A stretch of 64,000 bases of DNA from Bacillota bacterium (GTDB taxonomy: Bacteria; Bacillota; Sulfobacillia; Fermentithermobacillales; Fermentithermobacillaceae): positions 1 through 64,000 of the forward strand of contig DUVI01000032.1 of assembly GCA_012841065.1 (NCBI GenBank), written 5' to 3'. Made by a program: the position numbers and the translations under genes. The notes under the pieces are model-generated. The model ran no database searches. It was not told the DNA's origin and worked only from the letters and a program-made list of their open reading frames with translations. Shown here piece after piece: positions 1 through 9,241 of this stretch (positions are counted from its first letter, which is position 1; each line of letters opens with the position of its first letter).

Positions 1-49
1 GACATCGCAACCGGGCATACAGGAAATATTAAGAAGGAGGAGGTGAACT

Positions 50-1171
50 ATGGCTGAACGGATCATGTTTCCGGAATTACTTCCGGATTCAACAATTGCA
101 GTACTTGGCGCAGGCAACGGCGGTCAAGCCATGGCAGGTTTCCTCGCACTTAGAGGTTTCGGGGTTAATCTATGGAACAGATCCGGAAACAAGATAAACT
201 TCCTCAACAAAATTGGGGGAATCGTCTTAGAGGGCCAGGTCACCGGGTTTGCAAAGCCAAATCTAATGACTTCACACATTGGCGAAGCGGTACGTGGAGC
301 CGCTTTGATTATGGTCACTGTACCGGCATCAGCCCACAGGGAAGTGGCCGCTCAAATGGCTCCTCATCTGTCAGACGGGCAAATCATAGTGCTGAATCCC
401 GGCCGGACCGGCGGTGCCCTTGAATTCAGGCAAGCACTGCTCGAAAACAACTGCAATTGTGATGTAACCATTGTCGAAGCGAGCACATTTATATATGCAG
501 CCAGGACCACAGCACAAGGCGTAGCTCACATCTACGGCATCAAGCACAGGGTGCCGGTAGCAGCTCTTCCGGCAACCAGAACCATGGAAACCCTGCGCGT
601 GCTGAGAAAAGCATATCCTCAGTTCATTCCGGCAGAAAGCGTGCTGTTTACAAGTTTTGATAATATCGGTGCTGTGTTCCACCCCTTGCCCGTTATCCTA
701 AACGCCGGAAGGATAGAGGATAAGCTGACGTATGAACATTACAGGGACGGGATTACGCCGTCAGTAGCGAGAGCATTGGACGCGCTGGACAGGGAAAGAA
801 TTGCCATAGCCGAAGCTTTCGGTGTGCGGACACGCTCAACTTTGGAGTGGATGTATCACACTTACGGGGTTAAAGCAAAATCGTTATACGAAGCCGTGCG
901 TCAGAATCCCGGGTATGCAGGAATTGCCGCACCTAGCAGCCTAAATCACAGGTACATCTTTGAAGACGTTCCATTTGGCCTGGTCCCCTTGGCGTCGCTT
1001 GCCAAACTAGCCGGTGTGGAAGTGCCTGTGATCGAATCCACTATATCTCTTGCAAATGCCCTTCACGGTGTTGACTACCGGGCAGAGGGCAGGTGTGCTG
1101 AAACCATGGGGATTTCCGGAATGGATGTGGAGGCCATCGCTAAGCTGGTATTAGGGGGAGATAGTCAATGA
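50..1171 (+). CDS. NAD/NADP octopine/nopaline (opine) dehydrogenase family protein
   Basis: N-terminal Rossmann motif VLGAGNGGQAMAG, opine-dehydrogenase-like C-terminal half; strong RBS (aaggaggaggtgaac) before ATG. Confidence 0.85.
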   Translation: MAERIMFPELLPDSTIAVLGAGNGGQAMAGFLALRGFGVNLWNRSGNKINFLNKIGGIVLEGQVTGFAKPNLMTSHIGEAVRGAALIMVTVPASAHREVAAQMAPHLSDGQIIVLNPGRTGGALEFRQALLENNCNCDVTIVEASTFIYAARTTAQGVAHIYGIKHRVPVAALPATRTMETLRVLRKAYPQFIPAESVLFTSFDNIGAVFHPLPVILNAGRIEDKLTYEHYRDGITPSVARALDALDRERIAIAEAFGVRTRSTLEWMYHTYGVKAKSLYEAVRQNPGYAGIAAPSSLNHRYIFEDVPFGLVPLASLAKLAGVEVPVIESTISLANALHGVDYRAEGRCAETMGISGMDVEAIAKLVLGGDSQ

Positions 1172-2931
1172 CTAAATCCAACAAGGATAAGCTAATCGCC
1201 GGAGTGTCGATCGGAGATTGCGTGCACGTGGCGGGCATACTCAATTTCCTTAAACTCGCCGAATCAACGGGATACCGGACAGTGTTCATCGGAGCTGCCA
1301 AATCCCCCGAAGAGATCGCTGATTGGGCAGAAGCTAACCGGCCCGACGTGCTTGCCATAGGGTACCGTCTTGATCCAAGCGCAGCCGGGCGGCTGCTAGA
1401 GCGGCTCAAGCAAGCTCTGGCTCAAGCAGGGCCTCACCCGGCCCCTAAGCTGGTGTTTGGCGGCACTCCCCCTATTGCCGAAGTGGCCAAGGCGTCAGGC
1501 CTTTTTGAAAGGGCATTTTCAGGGATCGAAGATATAAGCGAAATAGTGGGATACCTCAAAGGGGAAGCAACCTCATCCGGTGAGACAAGATTTCCCGATA
1601 ACCTGGTTGACAGAATTCAGTGGAAAGCCCCCTACCCCCTCCTCCGACATCATTTCGGGTTGCCGTCGGTAGAAGCAACCAGAGCGGGTATTGAGGAGAT
1701 CGCAGATGCACAGGTGCTTGACGTGATTTCCATCGGGCCTGACCAGAACGCCCAGGAAAATTTCTTCCACCCCGAAAACATGGACACCGACCAGGCAGGC
1801 GCAGGAGGAGTGCCTGTCAGGAGCCCCGGTGACTTCGAGTTGTTGTACGCAGCGTCCCGTCGCGGTAATTACCCACTCATGCGATGCTACAGCGGCACCA
1901 GAGATGTGATCCGGTTTGGAGAGATGCTGCTAAATACCATAAACAACGCGTGGACTGCTATCCCCCTTTGCTGGTACAACGTACTCGACAGGCGGGGCCC
2001 CCGGGAAGTGGAACAATCTATGGCAGAAGCCCAGGCGGCGATTGCATGGCACGCCGGTAAAGGGGTCCCGGTTGAAGTCAACGAAGCCCATCACTGGAGC
2101 CTCCGGGATGCACCTGACGTTGTAGCAGTGGCCGCTGCATATTTGGGTGCGCTTAACGCGAAGTACTTAGGCGTCAAGGATTACGTGGCTCAATACATGT
2201 TTAACACACCTCCGGCAACCACAGCAGCTATGGATCTAGGCAAGATGCTGGCCAAGCTGGAACTGATTGAGTCCTTGGCTGACGGAGATTTCAGGGTATG
2301 GCGCCAGGTGAGAGCCGGGCTTGCCAGTTTCCCGGCTGACCAGGACATGGCAAAAGGGCACTTGGCAGCTTCGACCTTGATAAGCATGAACCTCAAACCC
2401 CACATAGTGCACGTTGTGGGTTTTTGCGAAGGAGACCACGCTGCGACTCCCGGAGACATAATAGAAAGCTGCAAGATCGTCCAAGGGGCAATCAGGAACT
2501 GCCTCGAAGGAATGCCTGATATGACTTTGTCCGGGGAAGTTCAGGAGAGAAAAAACCTGCTTATAGAAGAAGCTAAGATCCTGCTAAGGGGAATCGCAGA
2601 GTTGGCAGAAATCGTGCCAGAACTGCGCCAACCGGCTGAGCTGGACGATGGGGCTTCAGTTCCCGCGTCTCAACTGCCATCCAAGCGGCCGTCAATCCTT
2701 GACGACGCGGCCAAGGCGCTCACAAATCCGAGAGTACTGTCCTACGCCATCAAAACAGGGTTACTTGATGCACCTCACCTAATGGGAAATCCCGCAGCAT
2801 GCGGCAGGATCCGCACTGCCATGGTCAATGGAGCCTGCGTGACTGTTGATCCTGAATCAGGAGAAGTTTTGCCTGAACGTGAACGCGTTAAGAGAATTTT
2901 GAGCAGTTTGAGAAAATCAAGAGGAAACTGA
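1168..2931 (+). CDS. Cobalamin-binding, aminomutase/glutamate-mutase-like protein (N-terminal B12-binding fold, C-terminal barrel)
   Basis: GVSIGDCVHVAGILNFLKLAESTGYRTVFIG resembles a B12-binding domain; C-terminal AKGHLAASTLISMNLKPHIVHVVGFCEGDHAA resembles B12 mutase/aminomutase barrels; ATG overlaps the upstream stop. Confidence 0.6.
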   Translation: MTKSNKDKLIAGVSIGDCVHVAGILNFLKLAESTGYRTVFIGAAKSPEEIADWAEANRPDVLAIGYRLDPSAAGRLLERLKQALAQAGPHPAPKLVFGGTPPIAEVAKASGLFERAFSGIEDISEIVGYLKGEATSSGETRFPDNLVDRIQWKAPYPLLRHHFGLPSVEATRAGIEEIADAQVLDVISIGPDQNAQENFFHPENMDTDQAGAGGVPVRSPGDFELLYAASRRGNYPLMRCYSGTRDVIRFGEMLLNTINNAWTAIPLCWYNVLDRRGPREVEQSMAEAQAAIAWHAGKGVPVEVNEAHHWSLRDAPDVVAVAAAYLGALNAKYLGVKDYVAQYMFNTPPATTAAMDLGKMLAKLELIESLADGDFRVWRQVRAGLASFPADQDMAKGHLAASTLISMNLKPHIVHVVGFCEGDHAATPGDIIESCKIVQGAIRNCLEGMPDMTLSGEVQERKNLLIEEAKILLRGIAELAEIVPELRQPAELDDGASVPASQLPSKRPSILDDAAKALTNPRVLSYAIKTGLLDAPHLMGNPAACGRIRTAMVNGACVTVDPESGEVLPERERVKRILSSLRKSRGN

Positions 2932-3123
2932 AACGCATTGCAAGGAGGACTTTTGAACTACTGTGTGGAATAATATAGCAATCGTCTAGAAGAACTGATA
3001 AGGCAATAAGGCAAAAACTGGTTTGAGCGTCCAAAATGTTGATTACATGAGACCAAGGCCTGTGTGGTACACCAGGCGCTTCAACAACCCCTGTGCTTGG
3101 CTGAATGGTACACCACCGGTGTG

Positions 3124-3978
3124 CTATTCAGCCTTGGTTTTGGGCTTCTTCGCATTACCCTGTTCACCCAAGGCGTTCTCAAGCCAAAGCCCTACAGGCC
3201 CCAGCGACGCCAGTATGAGTTTCAGCACGAGGTAGGGCATCCGGCAGTACGTCTTCCGCTTGCGGGCTTTGACAATTTCAGTGAGGGGAACTACCGCCCG
3301 CTGGGTCTCCCTGCCAAAATACTCAACCCGGCCTTCCAAGATCGCTGCCCTGACCAGACTATGGCATTCCCTGAGGCAGACGTCTTCTTTTGAAACTCCC
3401 CTCAAATCTATCCGGGTATAAGCCCTCCCTATCTCCCAAGGCAAGTGAGCATCGCTGCCGCCAAGGGCAGGAATGTCATACTCCTTTGCGCACTGTGCGG
3501 CATGGGCGTTTGCGTCCGGGTTGGTCCGGGTGCCGGCCCGGGAGTTGAACCCTTCAATAGCGTCGACTTTAACAGGCCCCTCAAATACATGGGCCGGAAG
3601 AGACAGCCTGGACTGAAAGGGATGCGCAAGCACTGCAATGCCGCCCTGGGCGTGTATAGCTTGGACAACTTCGCCTAACGGAAGCGTGGGACTAAGTGTA
3701 TAGCCCTTGGGCTTCCGGCCTTGTACGTCGATTTCCTCAGAAAGAAACAACCCCACCACGTGGCCATACTCCGTTGAATACTCGGCCCCGGGTATGACGA
3801 TGAAATCAGGATCGGCATTGATCTCAAGCGCAGCCAGGCCACCTTGAACGGTATTATGATCGGCGATCGCCACACCGTCCAATCCCCTTTGCTTCGCCAA
3901 CCTGATGATCTCACCTGGGGTTACTCGCGAATCAGGCGAAAAACTTGAATGAATGTGGAGATCCAAGTTTACCTTCAA
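3124..3978 (-). CDS. PHP domain metal-dependent phosphoesterase
   Basis: LDLHIHSSFSPDS...GVAIADHNTV...LAHPF PHP motifs. Confidence 0.85.
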   Translation of the reverse strand: MKVNLDLHIHSSFSPDSRVTPGEIIRLAKQRGLDGVAIADHNTVQGGLAALEINADPDFIVIPGAEYSTEYGHVVGLFLSEEIDVQGRKPKGYTLSPTLPLGEVVQAIHAQGGIAVLAHPFQSRLSLPAHVFEGPVKVDAIEGFNSRAGTRTNPDANAHAAQCAKEYDIPALGGSDAHLPWEIGRAYTRIDLRGVSKEDVCLRECHSLVRAAILEGRVEYFGRETQRAVVPLTEIVKARKRKTYCRMPYLVLKLILASLGPVGLWLENALGEQGNAKKPKTKAE

Positions 3979-4102
3979 GAGACCACCTCGTTACTGCGTA
4001 AGTATGGCAACCTCTGTACTGTAGTTCAATCAGTATTCTTATGTTGAGGATACTCCAGCCCCATGCTTACTGCAAGCACACTACTCACCGCGTATGAAGG
4101 CG

Positions 4103-4341
4103 TTGTCCACAACTTATCCACAGCCCTTCAACACGATACTCACATATTGTTCACACCATGTCCACAGCAGCCGCACTTGCCGCAGGCTGCAAGCCCAATC
4201 GCGCAAATAGCGCCTACGCTGGGCTTTTACCTTGCAAAAACAAGTGCTCCCAGTCGCCCGTGGTTGGATCTACCTAAACTTCTCAGTCGATACAGGGCTG
4301 GATTCATACACTCATGGAAAATTATCCACAGGCAATTCACA
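4103..4341 (+). promoter_or_regulatory. DnaA-box cluster: three pairs of DnaA-box-like 9-mers, each pair offset by 11 bp
   Basis: TTGTCCACA 4103, TTATCCACA 4114, TTGTTCACA 4147, ATGTCCACA 4158, TTATCCACA 4322, CAATTCACA 4333. Confidence 0.6.
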
Positions 4342-4479
4342 GGGCGAGGTAACTCTGGGGTTCTCCTGGAAAAGGCCCATACATGAACAAACAATACCCC
4401 GTTTCATGGGGCAAATCGTTTCCACGACCACCCTCAGGGAAAGGAACATGGACTTCTGGCATAGAATATAACCTACAGG

Positions 4480-4592
4480 AAAGGAGGTGGTGCCGGGTGA
4501 GTAGTAGACACGTGCTGCTCGGCGCCTCTAATCCCAGCGGAAGGTCCGCCGGGTAGCGCCAACGTCCCCGGGGAGCAATCCCCGGGGTTTTG
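4480..4592 (+). ncRNA. Candidate structured small RNA / leader peptide with intrinsic terminator
   Basis: SD AAAGGAGGTG (4480-4489), 19-codon GTG ORF 4497-4556 (MSSRHVLLGASNPSGRSAG), 11-bp hairpin GGTGCCGGGTG/TGCTCGGCGCC, GCGGA-AGG-TCCGC hairpin, then terminator. Confidence 0.4.
4566..4592 (+). terminator. Rho-independent terminator
   Basis: CCCCGGGG-AGCAAT-CCCCGGGG-TTTTG. Confidence 0.8.
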
Positions 4593-4616
4593 TCATTCAT
4601 AAGCCCGATAAGCAGG

Positions 4617-5189
4617 TCATTGCCGCCCTGCAAGATTTTGAGTCGCGTATGACGCCGCCAGAATTACCCCCAGGGTGCTCTTGGCGTCTTCAAAAATGGG
4701 CTTGCCGCCGCTGATCATTTCATAAACATCATCAAATGGCAGCCGCAGGAGTTCTATGCGCTCTTCATCGCCCTCAAGAGGTGCAGGCCTGAGTTGTCGT
4801 GCCAGAAATATGGTCATCTTCTCGGTGGAATAGCCTATAGCAGGCCAGTAAGTATGCATGGGAATGAGTACATCACAGTCATATCCCGTCTCTTCCCTGA
4901 GTTCCCGCCTGGCTGCTTGCTCAGGGGTTTCCCCAGGATCAATCACTCCTGCAGGTATTTCCACAGTGTACTTGCCGGTTGCGTATCTGTATTGCCTAAC
5001 AAGAAGGATGTTGTGGTTCTCATCTATAGCTACAACGGATACAGTATCCGGCCTTTCAATAATCTCCCTTGTAGTCTGCTTACCCTCCCCTGTCAACACA
5101 GTATCTACTCTGACAGACAATATGCGACCGCTAAAAACGGTTTGCTTGGATACCGGTGTCTCCAACTGAGTTGACCCCCTCCCGCCCAT
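4617..5189 (-). CDS. NUDIX hydrolase, ADP-ribose pyrophosphatase-like
   Basis: Nudix box GVIDPGETPEQAARRELREETGYD. Confidence 0.9.
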   Translation of the reverse strand: MGGRGSTQLETPVSKQTVFSGRILSVRVDTVLTGEGKQTTREIIERPDTVSVVAIDENHNILLVRQYRYATGKYTVEIPAGVIDPGETPEQAARRELREETGYDCDVLIPMHTYWPAIGYSTEKMTIFLARQLRPAPLEGDEERIELLRLPFDDVYEMISGGKPIFEDAKSTLGVILAASYATQNLAGRQ

Positions 5190-5463
5190 TTTGACTGAAC
5201 AGGCAACACTCTGGCTAAACTTAACATACCACCGGCGGCTCCCTTAATCAAAGGCAAGTTATCGTCTGCCCAGTTTGCAAGCAAAGCATTGACCTAGGTA
5301 CGCAACTCAGTTTTTGTGGCCCTGCAGGGAGTGGTTTGAAGGTAACTTAACCCAATGCGTAGAAGAATCCCTAACAACTTCCTGTCACGTTCTGGCTATG
5401 TGCTAGTACAAACGCCAATCAATTTGTTTAGAGCATATTATATATACTCAAGGAGGGGTATGT

Positions 5464-6843
5464 TTGTACAATTTGAACCTGTATGACTACACGAAGCTGT
5501 TTTCAGGCTACTCTGAACTAAGAGCTCAAGAAAACAGGGTCGTAAGTATTGTTTTCGTCAAAGGAAACAATACAGTTAACTCTCGTTCGGCAACCAGCGG
5601 GATATCAGCAAGGGTCTACAAGAACGGTTCGTGGGGATTCGCATCTAATCCCGAAATCAGTGAAGCCGCGGCCAAAGCAGTAATACAGGCGGCAACGGAA
5701 AATGCAGTATTCCTCGACTCAAAGGAACTAAAGGGAAAAGGCCCGCTACCCAAGTCGCCCGTCAAGAGCGAAAACGATTTTTCCACTAAGAAACCACGCC
5801 TGGGGCAAAGGGAACTGGTTGAGTTCATAAGACAACTTGATGACCATATAGCCCGCAAGTACCCAGACCTGGCCAGCAGGACTGTGTCACTTAGCTGCCT
5901 GGACATGGAAAAGACACTTATCACGTCAGACGGGTCCTACTCCCATTCACTGGTGCCCAGGACCACCGTTGGCATAGCGCTGTCGTTCATCAAGGACGGC
6001 GAACCTGTGGAATTTGCCAGGCCATATGGCGGACTAGGACACTTTGAAGACTTGTTCACTTCACCGGAAGATCTGTTCAACGAAATCGAAGAGCAGTATC
6101 ATCACCTGATGAAAAAGAGCGAAGGGGTATTCGCAGACGCCGGCCTCAAGACGTGTGTGCTCGCCGCCGAACTTGCGGGTATCCTAGCACATGAAGCTAT
6201 AGGCCATACCACAGAAGCGGACATGGTGATCAGTGGGTCAGTAGCCCAGGGCAAAATCGGCCGGCAAGTAGCCAGCCCTCTTGTGACCTTGGTAGACTTC
6301 GCCCACTCCTACAACGGGCAAGTATGTCCGGTACCTGTGTACGTTGATGATGAGGGCACTGAAGCCAAAGATGCGGTGCTTATTGAAGACGGCATCCTCA
6401 AGGGGTATATGCACAACAAGGAAAGCGCCAGGTATTTCAGCGTAGAGCCCACCGGCAACGCCCGGGCTTACCAGTTCTCAGATGAACCCCTCATACGCAT
6501 GAGGAACACGGCAATCCTGCCTGGGACTGACAAACTGGAGGACATGATAGCGTCAATCGACGACGGGTACTACTTGATCCAGCCAAGCGACGGCCAAGCT
6601 GATGTAACCAGCGAATTCATGTTCGGGATTACTCTGGGCTACGAGATCAAAAACGGCAAGATCGGCAAGGCTATCAAGGACACCACTATTTCAGGTGTGG
6701 CTTTTGACATGCTCCAAACCGTGACCATGGCTTCTCCAGACATGAAGTGGCACAATTCCGGGATGTGCGGCAAGAAACAGGGCATACCTGTAGGGATGGG
6801 CGGACCGGCCATCAAGTGCAAGATCAACATAGGAGGTAGGTAA
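5464..6843 (+). CDS. tldD: TldD family metalloprotease (pair A)
   Basis: HEAIGH (HExxxH) in ILAHEAIGHTTEADMV; TldD-like DDEGTEAKDAVLIEDGILKGYMHNKESAR. Confidence 0.88.
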   Translation: MYNLNLYDYTKLFSGYSELRAQENRVVSIVFVKGNNTVNSRSATSGISARVYKNGSWGFASNPEISEAAAKAVIQAATENAVFLDSKELKGKGPLPKSPVKSENDFSTKKPRLGQRELVEFIRQLDDHIARKYPDLASRTVSLSCLDMEKTLITSDGSYSHSLVPRTTVGIALSFIKDGEPVEFARPYGGLGHFEDLFTSPEDLFNEIEEQYHHLMKKSEGVFADAGLKTCVLAAELAGILAHEAIGHTTEADMVISGSVAQGKIGRQVASPLVTLVDFAHSYNGQVCPVPVYVDDEGTEAKDAVLIEDGILKGYMHNKESARYFSVEPTGNARAYQFSDEPLIRMRNTAILPGTDKLEDMIASIDDGYYLIQPSDGQADVTSEFMFGITLGYEIKNGKIGKAIKDTTISGVAFDMLQTVTMASPDMKWHNSGMCGKKQGIPVGMGGPAIKCKINIGGR

Positions 6844-6844
6844 A

Positions 6845-8140
6845 TTGGCCAATCTGAGACAGGTTGCAAAACACGGACTGAATGCGCTGCTAAAGGCCGG
6901 TGCAGACAAAGCGCAATGCGTTGCCACTTTTGTTGATAAGCATGAAATGAACGTGGAACTGGGCGAATTCTCCTTGTTGAGGACCACGTTTGACACCAAT
7001 ATAAGGCTGACTGCGATAAAAGCTAACCGGAGGGGCTCGACCAACATCAACAAGTCAGACGAAGAGTCTATAGACAAGGCGGCCGGCGAAGTGCTTGCCA
7101 TAGCAACTGCATCTGCCCCCGATGAAGCGTTTGATATCGCCGAGACCCAGCCTCCTGCTGAGTTTTCTTCGGGAAGCGACTCACCTGACCTGGACAAGAT
7201 GTACTCCAGCATGAAGCAGCTGATCCATCAAGTGAGGGATAGGTACCCCAAGCTGGTACTTATGCAAGTGATCGTTGATTTCACCCGATCCAGAAGCTGC
7301 TTTGTTAACTCAAATGACGTGGATTTTGTCACAAACAAGGGCGTGTACAACTGCAGTTTTCTATTCTCATCCAAAGACGAAGACAAGGTGTCGTCCTTCA
7401 ACTATACAGGTTTCTCCCTCAGGGAGCTTGAAAAGCACTTGCTCGAATGCGGTTCCCTGGATATCCTGCTTAGACAATCCGTGGAGCAAATCGTCACCAG
7501 GCCATTGGAGGGCAAGTTCGTGGGTGACGTGATCATCACTCCCGATTGCATGGGCGATATCCTGTTCTTCATTACAAGAGCTCTGAGCGACGGGCCCATG
7601 ATATCAGGCACCAGCATCTATAAAGGCAAGCTGGGCCTGCAGATCGCCAGCCCGATGTTCACCTTGCACTCCCGGCCTGTATCAGACGAAATATGCGACG
7701 GGTACTTCGTGACTTCAGACGGGTACGCCGCCGAGAACAGCACCATCATTGAGTCCGGTGTGCTCAAGACTTACCTGCTCAGCCTGTACGGTTCGAGGAA
7801 AACAGGCTTTGACAGGGCAGTCAACACGGGCGGGGCATTTGTGGTTGACCCGGGCGACACCCAGCTTGATGACATGATTAAGTCTGTGGAAAAAGGGATC
7901 CTGCTTGCCAGGTTCTCAGGTGGTTATCCCAGCGACAACGGTGATTTCTCAGGAGTGGCAAAGAACAGCTATCTCATTGAAAACGGCGAGATCAAGTATC
8001 CCATAAGCGAGTCTATGGTAGCAGGCAACTTCGCGGAAATGCTCAAGAACATAAAAGCGATATCCAGGGAAAGGATAGACTACGGGTTTTCTATCCTGCC
8101 GTGGGTGCAAGTGTCCGGGATTACTGTATCGGGCAAATAA
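6845..8140 (+). CDS. TldE/PmbA family protein (pair A)
   Basis: TldE-like C-terminus (ARFSGGYPSDNGDFSGVAKNSYLIENGE); directly follows tldD. Confidence 0.85.
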   Translation: MANLRQVAKHGLNALLKAGADKAQCVATFVDKHEMNVELGEFSLLRTTFDTNIRLTAIKANRRGSTNINKSDEESIDKAAGEVLAIATASAPDEAFDIAETQPPAEFSSGSDSPDLDKMYSSMKQLIHQVRDRYPKLVLMQVIVDFTRSRSCFVNSNDVDFVTNKGVYNCSFLFSSKDEDKVSSFNYTGFSLRELEKHLLECGSLDILLRQSVEQIVTRPLEGKFVGDVIITPDCMGDILFFITRALSDGPMISGTSIYKGKLGLQIASPMFTLHSRPVSDEICDGYFVTSDGYAAENSTIIESGVLKTYLLSLYGSRKTGFDRAVNTGGAFVVDPGDTQLDDMIKSVEKGILLARFSGGYPSDNGDFSGVAKNSYLIENGEIKYPISESMVAGNFAEMLKNIKAISRERIDYGFSILPWVQVSGITVSGK

Positions 8141-8160
8141 CCTATACCAGGCTCGATGTT

Positions 8161-8225
8161 GAGCCAGCCTGCCGGAATGAGACATAAGGGTTTGTACCCA
8201 TGAACCGGACGGCTGGCTCTTGTTT
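8161..8225 (+). terminator. Long-stem terminator after TldD/TldE pair A
   Basis: GAGCCAGC ... GCTGGCTC followed by TTGTTT, with inner CCGG pairing. Confidence 0.6.
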
Positions 8226-8333
8226 GCCGGGAGACAGGAAACCCTGCGTAGCACATGGATGTGTAGTATACTGAGACGGAATCGTCATTGAAACCATTAC
8301 CACGGAATACATACTCACCGGAGGTGGAGCATT

Positions 8334-9116
8334 GTGAAAATATTGCTACACGGATGCAACGGAAGAATGGGGCGTGTAATAACAAGGTTGGTTGACCAGT
8401 CAGATGACGCCCAAACCGAGATTGTCTGTGGGGTCGACCTTAATCCCGACAGATTCCAAAACACCTACCCTGTATTTAGTTCACTTAGCGAAGTTCCATC
8501 GGATCTTAGGCCGGACGTTGCGATCGACTTCTCTCACCCTGGTTCCGTTGATGCTTTGCTGGATTTCGGCGTAAGGAGGCAAACACCGCTGGTGATATGT
8601 ACTTCCGGCATTTCCGGTGAGCAGCGGCAGAAGATTTCGGATGCAGCCCAAGAAATACCGGTGCTCATGTCTGCAAACATGTCTTTGGGCATAAATCTCG
8701 TACTTGCGCTGGTGGCACAGGCAGCACAGGTGTTAGGAGACGCGTTTGACATCGAAATCGTTGAAAAGCACCATAACCAGAAAATTGATGCTCCAAGCGG
8801 AACCGCTATAATGATCGCCAATGCCATAAACGAGGCCCTGGATAACAAGATGGGATATATATACGGAAGGTACGGAGAGGATGAAAGCAGCAAGAGGCAG
8901 GCAAACCAGATCGGTATCCACGCCGTGCGCGGGGGCTCGATTGTGGGAGAACATGATACGATTTTCGCGGGACAAGGGGAAATAGTAGAGATAAGGCACA
9001 CCGCATTGTCAAGGGACATCTTCGGATACGGCGCACTTGAGGCTGCAAGGTTCTTGCTGGACAAACCCGCCAAGCTTTACAGCATGAAAGATGTGGTAGA
9101 CAGCAAGAATTCCTAA
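8334..9116 (+). CDS. dapB: 4-hydroxy-tetrahydrodipicolinate reductase
   Basis: GCNGRMGRVI N-terminus; EKHHNQKIDAPSGTA signature; VRGGSIVGEHDTIFAG. Confidence 0.95.
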   Translation: MKILLHGCNGRMGRVITRLVDQSDDAQTEIVCGVDLNPDRFQNTYPVFSSLSEVPSDLRPDVAIDFSHPGSVDALLDFGVRRQTPLVICTSGISGEQRQKISDAAQEIPVLMSANMSLGINLVLALVAQAAQVLGDAFDIEIVEKHHNQKIDAPSGTAIMIANAINEALDNKMGYIYGRYGEDESSKRQANQIGIHAVRGGSIVGEHDTIFAGQGEIVEIRHTALSRDIFGYGALEAARFLLDKPAKLYSMKDVVDSKNS

Positions 9117-9149
9117 CCGGAGTTAAGAAGAAGGGACATATAACATGCA

Positions 9150-9183
9150 GGCCAACCTGGAACCTGTACCAGCCAGGTTGGCC
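9150..9183. terminator. Bidirectional terminator-like hairpin between convergent dapB and tldE (pair B)
   Basis: GGCCAACCTGG / CCAGGTTGGCC perfect arms. Confidence 0.6.
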
Positions 9184-9241
9184 CGCCAACCGATATCACA
9201 GTCCACCTCTGTGGGGCAAGCCCGCTTCAATCTTCCGGGCC

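Noticed and set aside
4103-4341. Chromosomal oriC
   Set aside because: No dnaA/dnaN/rpmH neighbours and no obvious AT-rich unwinding element; a DnaA-box cluster is the more cautious call.
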